Assembly (NCBI RefSeq): GCF_051401765.1
Contig: NW_027480450.1
Location: forward strand, 3,782,001 to 3,846,000
DNA from: Calliopsis andreniformis
Lineage: Eukaryota > Arthropoda > Insecta > Hymenoptera > Andrenidae
Length of the DNA: 64,000 nucleotides
Direction of reading: 5' to 3'
Positions 54,310 to 64,000 of this stretch are shown here, in pieces. The notes below the pieces were generated by a model. The model was not told the origin of the DNA and did not search any database. It saw nothing but the letters and a program-made list of their open reading frames with translations. Within the stretch, counting starts at the first letter, position 1, and each line of letters opens with the position of its first letter. The translations under genes were made by a program, and so were the position numbers.

Positions 54310-56148
54310 ATCAATACTCAAACCTCAATCCTCAACCCTCAGCCCTCATTCTCAATCCTCAATCCTCGTTCCTCAAACCTCAATCCTCAACCCTCATTCC
54401 TCATCCTCAATTCTCAATTCTCAATTCTCAATCCTCAATCCTCAATCCACAATCTTGAATCCTCAATAATCAAACTACAATCCTAGATCCTCAATCCCCA
54501 ATCCTCAATCCTTAATCCTCAATCTTCAATCCTCAATCCCCAGTCCTCAACCTTCAAGCCTCAATGCTCAATCCTCAATCCTCAAGCCCCAGTCCTCAAG
54601 CCTCAATCCTCAATCCTCAATCCCCAAACCTCAATCCTCAACCCTCAATACTCATTCCTCAATCTTCAATCATCAATACTCAATCTTCAATCCTCAATCC
54701 TCAATCCTCAATCCTCAATCCTCAATATTCAACACACAACCCTCAACCATCAATCCTCAATACTCAATCCTCAATCTTGAATCCTCAATACTCAATCTTC
54801 AATCCTCAATCCTCAATCCTCAATCCTCAATCATCAATCCTCAACCTTCAATACTCAACCCTCAATCTTCAATCCTCAATCTTCACTCCTCAATACTCAA
54901 TCTTCAATCCTCAATCCTCAATCCTCAATCCTCAATCCTCAATCATCAGTCATGAATACTCAATCTTCAATACTCAATCCTCAATCCTCAATCCTCAATT
55001 CTCAATCCTCAAGCCTGAATCCTCATTCCTCAAACCTCAATCCTCAACCCTCAGTCCTCACCCTCAAATCCCAATTCTCAATCCTCAATCCTCAATGCTC
55101 AATCTTCAATCCTCAATAATCAATCTCCAATCCTAGATACTCCATCCCCAATCCTGAATCATTAATCCTCAATCTTCAATCCTCAATCCCCGGTCCTCAA
55201 TCTACAATCCTCAATGCTCAATCCTCAATCCTCAATCCTCAGTCCTCAATCCTCAATCCTCAATCCTCAAACATCAACCCTCAGTCATCATCCTCAATTC
55301 TCAGTTCTCAATTCTCAATTCTCAATCCTCAATCCTCAGTCCTCAGTCCTCAATCCTCAATCCTCAATCCTCAGTCATAAATCCTCAATCTTCAATACTC
55401 AATCGTCAATCCTCAGTCCTCAATCCTCAATCCCCAATCCTCGTTCCTCAAACCTCAATCCTCAACCCTCAGTCCTCATCCTCAATTCTCAATTCTCAAT
55501 TCTCAATCCTCAATCCTCAGTCCTCAATCTTGAATCCTCAATAATCAAACTCCAATCCTAGATCCTCAATCCCCAATCCACAATCCTTAATCCTCAATCT
55601 TCAATCCTCAATCCCCAGTCCTCAATGTTCAATCCTCAATGCACAATCCTCAATCCTCAAGCCTCAGTCCTCAGTCCTCAATCCTCAATCCTCAATCCTC
55701 TAACCTCAATCCTCAACCGTCAGTCCCCGTCCTCAATCCTCAACCCTCAATACTCAATCCTCAATCTTCAATCATCAATACTCAACCTTCCATCCTCAAT
55801 CCTCAATCCGCAATCTTCAATCCTCAATCCTCAATCCTCAATATTCAACACACAACACTCAGCCATCAATCCTCAATTCTCAATAGTCAATAGAATATCC
55901 TGAATTCTCATGGTCCTACACTCAATCCACAATGTTCAACAATCAAATCTCAATTCTCAATTCTCAATTCTCAACACTCAATCCTCAATCCTCAACCTTG
56001 AATCCTCAATAATCAATCTCCAATCCTAGATCCTCAATCCCCAATCCTCAATCCTTAATCCTCAATCTTCAATCCTCAATCCTCAATCATCAATCCTCAA
56101 TCCTCAATACTCAACCATCAATCCTCAATTCTCAATACTCAATAGAAT

Positions 56149-56166
56149 ATCCTGAGTTCTCAGGAT
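56149..56166. repeat. 18-bp perfect dyad, zone IV copy 1
   Basis: Exact ATCCTGAGTTCTCAGGAT, matching the zone III dyads. A broken relative (CCTGTGTTCTCAGG) follows near 57071. Confidence 0.88.
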
Positions 56167-57581
56167 TCAATACTCAAACCTCAATCCTCAACCCTCAGCC
56201 CTCATTCTCAATCCTCACTCCTCGTTCCTCAAACCTCAATCCTCAACCCTCAGTCCTCATCCTCAATTCACAATTCTCAATTCTCAATCCTCAATCCTCA
56301 ATCCTCAATCTTGAATCCTCAATAATCAAACTACAATCCTAGAACCTCAATCCCCAATCCTCAATCCTTAATCCTCAATCTTCAATCCTCAATCCCCAGT
56401 CCTCAACCTTCAATCCTCAATGCTCAATCCTCAATCCTCAAGCCCCAGTCCTCAATCCTCAATCCTCAATCCTCAATCCTCAAACCTCAATCCTCAACCC
56501 TCAATACTCATTCCTCAATCTTCAATCATCAATACTCAATCTTCAATCCTCAATCATCAATCCTCAATCCTCAATCCTCAATATTCAACACACAAACCTC
56601 AACCATCAATACTCAATACTCAATCCTCAATCTTGAATCCTCAATACTCAGTCTTCAATCCTCAATCCTCAATCCTCAATCCTCAATCATCAATCCTCAA
56701 CCTTCAATACTCAACCCTCAATCTTCAATCCTCAATCTTCAATCCTCAATACTCAATCTTCAATCCTCAATCCTCAATCCTGAAGCCTCAGTCCTCAATC
56801 CTCAATCCTCAATCCTCAAACCTCAACCCTCAACCGTCATTCCTCGTCCTCAATCCTTAACCCTCAATCCTCAATCCTCAATCTTCAATCCTCAATCCTC
56901 AACCATCAATCCTCAATACTCAATCTTCAATCCTCAATCCTCAATTCTCAATCCTCAATCCTCAATCCTAAATCACCAATCCACAATCTTCAATACTCAA
57001 TCCTCAATGCTCAATCCTCAATCCTCAATACTCAACCATCAATCCTCAATTCTCAATACTCAATAGAATACCCTGTGTTCTCAGGAATCAATACTCAAAC
57101 CTCAATCCTCAACCCTCAGCCCTCATTCTCAATCCTCAATCCTCGTTCCTCAAACCTCAATCCTCAACCCTCAGTCCTCATCCTCAATTCTCAATTCTCA
57201 ATTCTCAATCCTCAATCCTCAATCCACAATCTTGAATCCTCAATAATCAAACTACAATCCTAGATCCTCAATCCCCAATCCTCAATCCTTAATCCTCAAT
57301 CTTCAATCCTCACTCCCCAGTCCTCAACCTTCAATCCTCAATGCTCAATCCTCAATTCTCAAGCCCCAGTCCTCAATCCTCAATCCTCAATCCTCAATCC
57401 TCAAACCTCAATCCTCAATCATCAATCCTCAATCCTCAATCCTCAATCCTCAATCCTCAATCATCAATCCTCAACCTTCAATACTCAACCCTCAATCTTC
57501 AATCCTCAATCTTCAATCCTCAATACTCAATCTTCAATCCTCAATCTTAAATCCTCAATCCTCAATCCTCAATCCTCAGTC

Positions 57582-60240
57582 ATGAATACTCAATCTTCAA
57601 TACTCAATCCTCAATCCTCAATCCTCAATCCTCAATCCTCAATCCTTAAACCTCAATCCTCAACCGTCAGTCCTCGTCCTCAATCCTCAACCCTCAATAC
57701 TCAATCCTCAATCTTCAATCATCAATACTCAATCTTCAATCCTCAATCCTCGAACCTCAATCCTCAATCCTCAATATTCAACACACAACCCTCAACCATC
57801 AATCCTCAATACTCCATCCTCAATCTTCAATCCTCAATACCCAATCTTCAATCCTCAATCCTCAATCCTCAAGCCTCAGTCCTCAATCCTCAATCCTCAA
57901 TACTCAACCATCAATCCTCAATCCTCAACCCTCAATCCTCAATCATCAATCCTCAATCTTCAATACTCAATCCTCAATCCTCAATACTCAATCCTCAATA
58001 CTCAACCATCAATCCTCAATTCTCAATACTGACTAGAATATCCCGAATTCTCAGGATTCAGTACTCAAACCTCAACCCTCAACCCTCAGCCCTCATCCTT
58101 CATCCTCAATCCTCAATCTTCAATCCTCAATTTTCAATCCTCAATACTCAATCTTCAATCCTCAATCCTCAATCCTCAATCCTCAATCCTCAATCCTCAG
58201 TCATGAATACTCAATCTTCAATACTCAGTCCTCAATCCTCAATCCTAAATTCTCAATCCTCAAGCCTCAACACTCATTCCTCAAACCTCAATCCTCAACC
58301 CAACTTCCTCACCCTCAATTCTCAATTCTCAATCCTCAATCCTCAATCCTCAATCTTCAATCCTCAATGCTCAGTCCTCAATACTCTATTCTCAATCGTC
58401 AATCCTCAATCCTCAATCCTCGAACCTCAATCCTCAACCGTCAGTCCTCGTCCTCAATCCTCAACCCTCAATCCTCAATCCTCATCCTTCAATCATCAAT
58501 ACGCAATCTTCAATCCTCAATCCTCAATCCTCAATCCTCAATATTCAACGCAAAACCCTCAACCATCAATCCTCAATACTCAACCATCAATCCTCAATTC
58601 TCAATACTCAATAGAATATTCTGAATTCTCACGGTTCAATACTCAATCCAGAATATTCAATACTCAAACCTCAATCCTCAAACATCAATTCTCAACACTC
58701 AATCCTCAACACTCAGTCCTCTCTCTTCAATCCTCCATCCTGAGTCCTCAATCCTCAACCGTCAATCCTCAATTTTCAATCCTCAATACTCAATCTTCAA
58801 TCCTCAATCCTCAATCCTCAATCCTCAATCCTCAATCCTCAGTCATGAATACTCAATCTTCAATACTCAGTCCTCAATCCGCAACCCTCAATTCTCAATC
58901 CTCAAGCCTCAATCCTCATTCCTCAAACCTCAATCCTCAACCCAAAGTCCTCACCCTCAATTCTCAATTCGCGATCCTCAATCCTCAATCCTCAATCTTC
59001 AATCCTCAAGAATCAATCTCCAATACTAGATACTCAATCCCCAACCCTCAATCTTTAATCCTCAATCTTCAATCCTCAATCCCCGGTCCTCAATCTACAA
59101 TCCCCAATGCTCAATCCTCAATCCTCAATCCTCAGTCCTCAATCCTCAATACTCAATCCTCAAACCTCAACCATCAACCGTCAGTCCTCGTCCTCAATGC
59201 TTAACCCTCAATCCTCAATCCTCAATCTTCAATCATCAATACTCAATCATCAATCCTCAATCCTCAATTCTCAATCCTCAATCCTCAATCCCCAATATTC
59301 AACACACAACCCGCAACTATCAATCCTCAATAGTCAACCATCAATCCTCAATTCTCAATACTTAATAGAATATCCTGAATTCTCATGGTTCAATACTCAA
59401 TCCACAATATTCAATAATCAAATCTCAATCCTCAAACATCAATCCTTAACACTCAATCCACAAAACTCAGTCCTCTCTCCTCAATCCTCCATCCTCAATC
59501 CTCAATCCTCAAGCGTCAATCCTCAATCCTCAATCGTCAACTCTCAATCCTCAGTCCTCAAACCTCAATCCCGAATACTCAATCCTGAATCCTCAACCTT
59601 CAGCCCTCAATACTCAATCTTCAATCTTCAATCCTCAATTCTCAATCCTCAATCCTCAATCCTCAATCGTCAATACCAAATCCTCAATCTTCAATCCTCA
59701 ATCCTCAATCGTCAATCTTCAATCCTGAATACTCAATCTTCAATCCTCAGTCCTCAATCCTCAATCCTCAACCCTCATTCTTCAATCCTCAATACCAAAT
59801 CCTCAATCTTCAATCCTCAATCCTCAATCCTCAATCCTCAATCGTCAGTCCTCAAACCTCAATTCTGTACCCTCAATCCTGAATCCTCAATCTTCAGCCC
59901 TCAGTCCTCAGCAATCAACTGTCGATCCTCACTCCTCATTAGAATATCCTCAATTCACAGTTTTCAATACTCAATCCCCATTCTTCAATCTTCAAATCTA
60001 AATCCACAAACATTAATTCTCATCACTAAACCCTCAACACTCAATCCTCAATCTTCAGTCATCAATCCTCAATCCTCAATGTTGAATCCTCAATACTCAA
60101 TCTTCAATCCTCAATCCTCAATTGTCAATCCTCAATACTCAATCCACAATCGTCAATCCTCAATCCCCAATCATCAATCTTCAATCCTCAATCCTCAATC
60201 CTCAATCCCCAATCCTCAACCTTCAATGCTCAATACTCAA
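57582..60240. repeat. Patchwork of zone III segments within zone IV copy 1
   Basis: Consecutive stretches match different, non-adjacent parts of the zone III unit. About 57640-58020 resembles 29740-30120. About 58020-58360 resembles 30125-30465 (ACTGACTAGAATATCCCG). About 58361-58770 matches 27835-28240. About 58771-60240 matches 30227-31800, with CAATACTAGATAC at 59021 and module A near 59366. The order differs from any intact unit. The stretch also contains the two longest open frames of the window, which I do not regard as genes. Confidence 0.78.
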
Positions 60241-60549
60241 TCTTCAATACTCAATCGTCAATCCTCAATCTTCAATCCTCAATCCCCAGTCCTCAACCTT
60301 CAATCCTCAATACTCAATCTTCAATCCTCAATCCTCAATCCTCAATCCTCAATCCTCAATCCTCAAACCTCAATCCTCAACCATCAATCCTCAATACTCA
60401 ATCTTCAATCCTCAATCCTCAATTCTCAATTCTCAATACTCAATCCTAAATCACCAATCCACAATCTTCAATACTCAATCCTCAATGCTCAATCCTCAAT
60501 CCTCAATACTCAACCATCAATCCTCAATTCTCAATACTCAATAGAATAC

Positions 60550-60563
60550 CCTGAGTTCTCAGG
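60550..60563. repeat. Shortened dyad (6-bp arms) at start of zone IV copy 2
   Basis: CCTGAGTTCTCAGG; the flank is CCCTGAG here where copy 1 has TCCTGAG. Confidence 0.78.
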
Positions 60564-62403
60564 AATCAATACTCAAACCTCAATCCTCAACCCTCAGCCC
60601 TCATTCTCAATCCTCAATCCTCGTTCCTCAAACCTCAATCCTCAACCCTCATTCCTCATCCTCAATTCTCAATTCTCAATCCTCAATCCTCAATCCACAA
60701 TCTTGAATCCTCAATAATCAAACTACAATCCTAGATCCTCAATCCCCAATCCTCAATCCTTAATCCTCAATCTTCAATCCTCAATCCCCAGTCCTCAACC
60801 TTCAAGCCTCAATGCTCAATCCTCAATCCTCAAGCCCCAGTCCTCAAACCTCAATCCTCAATCCTCAATCCCCAAACCTCAATCCTCAACCCTCAATACT
60901 CATTCCTCAATCTTCAATCATCAATACTCAATCTTCAATCCTCAATCCTCAATCCTCAATCCTCAATCCTCAATATTCAACACACAACCCTCAACCATCA
61001 ATCCTCAATACTCAATCCTCAATCTTGAATCCTTAATACTCAATCTTCAATCCTCAATCCTCAATCCTCAATCCTCAATCATCAATCCTCAACCTTCAAT
61101 ACTCAACCCTCAATCTTCAATCCTCAATCTTCACTCCTCAATACTCAATCTTCAATCCTCAATCCTCAATCCTCAATCCTCAATCCTCAATCATCAGTCA
61201 TGAATACTCAATCTTCAATACTCAATCCTCAATCCTCAATCCTCAATCCTCAATTCTCAATCCTCAAGCCTGAATCCTCATTCCTCAAACCTCAATCCTC
61301 AACCCTCAGTCCTCACCCTCAAATCTCAATTCTCAATCCTCAATCCTCAATGCTCAATCTTCAATCCTCAATAATCAATCTCCAATCCTAGATACTCCAT
61401 CCCCAATCCTGAATCATTAATCCTCAATCTTCAATCCTCAATCCCCGGTCCTCAATCTACAATCCTCAATGCTCAATCCTCAATCCTCAATCCTCAGTCC
61501 TCAATCCTCAATCCTCAATCCTCAAACATCAACCCTCAGTCATCATCCTCAATTCTCAGTTCTCAATTCTCAATTCTCAATCCTCAATCCTCAGTCCTCA
61601 GTCCTCAATCCTCAATCCTCAATCCTCAGTCATAAATCCTCAATCTTCAATACTCAATCGTCAATCCTCAGTCCTCAATCCTCAATCCCCAATCCTCGTT
61701 CCTCAAACCTCAATCCTCAACCCTCAGTCCTCATCCTCAATTCTCAATTCTCAATTCTCAATCCTCAATCCTCAGTCCTCAATCTTGAATCCTCAATAAT
61801 CAAACTCCAATCCTAGATCCTCAATCCCCAATCCACAATCCTTAATCCTCAATCTTCAATCCTCAATCCCCAGTCCTCAATGTTCAATCCTCAATGCACA
61901 ATCCTCAATCCTCAAGCCTCAGTCCTCAGTCCTCAATCCTCAATCCTCAATCCTCTAACCTCAATCCTCAACCGTCAGTCCCCGTCCTCAATCCTCAACC
62001 CTCAATACTCAATCCTCAATCTTCAATCATCAATACTCAACCTTCCATCCTCAATCCTCAATCCGCAATCTTCAATCCTCAATCCTCAATCCTCAATATT
62101 CAACACACAACACTCAGCCATCAATCCTCAATTCTCAATAGTCAATAGAATATCCTGAATTCTCATGGTCCTACACTCAATCCACAATGTTCAACAATCA
62201 AATCTCAATTCTCAATTCTCAATTCTCAACACTCAATCCTCAATCCTCAACCTTGAATCCTCAATAATCAATCTCCAATCCTAGATCCTCAATCCCCAAT
62301 CCTCAATCCTTAATCCTCAATCTTCAATCCTCAATCCTCAATCATCAATCCTCAATCCTCAATACTCAACCATCAATCCTCAATTCTCAATACTCAATAG
62401 AAT

Positions 62404-62421
62404 ATCCTGAGTTCTCAGGAT
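62404..62421. repeat. 18-bp perfect dyad, zone IV copy 2
   Basis: Exact dyad, 6,255 bp after the 56149 copy. A broken relative follows near 63326. Confidence 0.88.
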
Positions 62422-64000
62422 TCAATACTCAAACCTCAATCCTCAACCCTCAGCCCTCATTCTCAATCCTCAATCCTCGTTCCTCAAACCTCAATCCTCA
62501 ACCCTCAGTCCTCATCCTCAATTCACAATTCTCAATTCTCAATCCTCAATCCTCAATCCTCAATCTTGAATCCTCAATAATCAAACTACAATCCTAGAAC
62601 CTCAATCCCCAATCCTCAATCCTTAATCCTCAATCTTCAATCCTCAATCCCCAGTCCTCAACCTTCAATCCTCAATGCTCAATCCTCAATCCTCAAGCCC
62701 CAGTCCTCAATCCTCAATCCTCAATCCTCAATCCTCAAACCTCAATCCTCAACCCTCAATACTCATTCCTCAATCTTCAATCATCAATACTCAATCTTCA
62801 ATCCTCAATCATCAATCCTCAATCCTCAATCCTCAATATTCAACACACAAACCTCAACCATCAATACTCAATACTCAATCCTCAATCTTGAATCCTCAAT
62901 ACTCAGTCTTCAATCCTCAATCCTCAATCCTCAATCCTCAATCATCAATCCTCAACCTTCAATACTCAACCCTCAATCTTCAATCCTCAATCTTCAATCC
63001 TCAATACTCAATCTTCAATCCTCAATCCTCAATCCTGAAGCCTCAGTCCTCAATCCTCAATCCTCAATCCTCAAACCTCAACCCTCAACCGTCATTCCTC
63101 GTCCTCAATCCTTAACCCTCAATCCTCAATCCTCAATCTTCAATCCTCAATCCTCAACCATCAATCCTCAATACTCAATCTTCAATCCTCAATCCTCAAT
63201 TCTCAATCCTCAATCCTCAATCCTAAATCACCAATCCACAATCTTCAATACTCAATCCTCAATGCTCAATCCTCAATCCTCAATACTCAACCATCAATCC
63301 TCAATTCTCAATACTCAATAGAATACCCTGTGTTCTCAGGAATCAATACTCAAACCTCAATCCTCAACCCTCAGCCCTCATTCTCAATCCTCAATCCTCG
63401 TTCCTCAAACCTCAATCCTCAACCCTCAGTCCTCATCCTCAATTCTCAATTCTCAATTCTCAATCCTCAATCCTCAATCCACAATCTTGAATCCTCAATA
63501 ATCAAACTACAATCCTAGATCCTCAATCCCCAATCCTCAATCCTTAATCCTCAATCTTCAATCCTCACTCCCCAGTCCTCAACCTTCAATCCTCAATGCT
63601 CAATCCTCAATTCTCAAGCCCCAGTCCTCAATCCTCAATCCTCAATCCTCAATCCTCAAACCTCAATCCTCAATCATCAATCCTCAATCCTCAATCCTCA
63701 ATCCTCAATCATCAATCCTCAACCTTCAATACTCAACCCTCAATCTTCAATCCTCAATCTTCAATCCTCAATACTCAATCTTCAATCCTCAATCTTAAAT
63801 CCTCAATCCTCAATCCTCAATCCTCAGTCATGAATACTCAATCTTCAATACTCAATCCTCAATCCTCAATCCTCAATCCTCAATCCTCAATCCTTAAACC
63901 TCAATCCTCAACCGTCAGTCCTCGTCCTCAATCCTCAACCCTCAATACTCAATCCTCAATCTTCAATCATCAATACTCAATCTTCAATCCTCAATCCTCG

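Larger units (their letters stand above)
54248..60540. repeat. Zone IV 6,255-bp higher-order repeat, copy 1
   Basis: Anchors at 54286, 55214, 55625, 56420, 57075 and 57341 recur 6,255 bp downstream. Between some anchors the offset is 6,248 (54564 to 60812; 57582 to 63830), one heptamer less. Within the copy there are shorter sub-repeats, each starting with a dyad-type module, at 54294, 56149 and 57070. The first 45 bp or so before 54286 also match the sequence before 60541, so the true breakpoint is slightly left of 54286. Confidence 0.9.
1..64000. repeat. Heptanucleotide satellite array (TCAATCC)n spanning the whole window
   Basis: Every line reads as consecutive 7-base units close to TCAATCC (complement GGATTGA). 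The commonest variants change one or two bases: TCAATCT, TCAATAC, TCAATCA, TCAATCG, TCAGTCC, TCAACCC, TCAAACC, TTAATCC and TGAATCC. Uninterrupted canonical runs are short; the longest I checked are seven units, at 3318-3366 and 20583-20631. G is nearly absent from the + strand. No unique-sequence island was found and neither edge of the array is inside the window. The size and higher-order structure fit eukaryotic satellite DNA. No function can be assigned from sequence alone. Confidence 0.97.
60541..64000. repeat. Zone IV 6,255-bp higher-order repeat, copy 2 (cut by window edge)
   Basis: Repeats 54286-57752 almost base for base; the final CCTCG at 64000 pairs with 57752 (offset 6,248 there). 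Differences from copy 1 include single heptamer gains or losses and occasional substitutions. The repeat continues past the window. Confidence 0.92.

Noticed and set aside
57582..59204. 540-residue open frame of heptad peptide repeats
   Set aside because: The canonical repeat has no + strand stop in any frame, so long open frames arise wherever stop-making mutations (TGAATCC, TTAATCC, CTAG) are absent. There is no domain, promoter or codon bias, and the frame overlaps another open frame of the same composition.
59107..60717. 536-residue open frame of the same composition
   Set aside because: Same reason. It overlaps the previous frame in a different phase with the same peptide repeat, and it spans the boundary between the two 6,255-bp copies at 60541.
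1..64000. CRISPR array
   Set aside because: Direct repeats are 7 bp, degenerate and contiguous, with no unique spacers, no leader and no cas genes.
1..64000. Telomere
   Set aside because: The G-rich strand GGATTGA has only two consecutive G, the units are heavily mutated, and kilobase-scale higher-order duplications are present. A subtelomeric location remains possible but not shown.
1..64000. Transposable element or viral insertion
   Set aside because: No terminal repeats, target-site duplications, reverse transcriptase or transposase coding sequence, or non-heptamer sequence was seen.
1..64000. tRNA, rRNA or other structured RNA gene
   Set aside because: The + strand is nearly devoid of G, so stable GC-paired stems cannot form except at the short 18-bp dyad. 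No conserved tRNA or rRNA motif was seen.
1..64000. Bacterial origin with rho-utilisation-like C-rich, G-poor RNA
   Set aside because: The composition resembles a rut site, but there is no bacterial gene context, and satellite arrays of this length are not expected in bacteria.

Overview
The whole 64 kb window is one satellite-DNA array. Essentially every base belongs to a degenerate tandem repeat of a 7-bp unit, TCAATCC on the + strand (GGATTGA on the - strand). I see no credible protein-coding gene, RNA gene, transposon, CRISPR array or unique sequence, and both window edges lie inside the array, so it is longer than 64 kb. An array of this size points to a eukaryotic chromosome (pericentromeric, subtelomeric or other heterochromatin), assembled from long reads. 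The species cannot be read from the sequence.

The + strand is very poor in G (about 0-3 G per 60 bases), and all G-rich sequence is on the - strand. The canonical unit has no stop codon on the + strand. Because 7 is not divisible by 3, all three + frames read the same seven-residue peptide (S-S-I-L-N-P-Q), while every - frame meets TGA every 21 bases. This explains the many long + strand open frames, which are not genes.

Layout: (I) 1-13,600 is an older, more diverged zone. It contains a 1.8-kb block, a 0.42-kb duplication, a 0.4-kb duplication and a ~3.0-kb tandem repeat with a partial third copy. (II) 13,601-19,380 is mostly irregular heptamer sequence with a 0.7-kb direct duplication 1,489 bp apart. 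(III) 19,381-54,247 is a true higher-order-repeat array: a partial unit U0, two full ~8.8-kb units U1 and U2 that are nearly identical (11 substitutions found by eye), two shortened units U3 (4,847 bp) and U4 (5,398 bp) that share one 3.3-kb internal deletion, and a truncated U5. Each unit has nested duplications of 119 bp, 651 bp and 1.63 kb. (IV) 54,248-64,000 is a different higher-order repeat of 6,255 bp: one full copy plus 3.46 kb of a second copy cut off by the window. Part of it is a patchwork of sequence from zone III.

Two related diverged landmark modules (A, with AGAATATCCTGAATTC; B, with ATCCTCAATTCACAG) are dispersed through the array. A derivative of A carries a perfect 18-bp dyad, ATCCTGAGTTCTCAGGAT, at 13 positions and is the most binding-site-like element here. 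Taken together, the window records satellite evolution by heptamer slippage, nested duplication, unequal exchange and recent homogenisation. Any chromosomal role (centromere, recombination, non-coding transcript) is inference.
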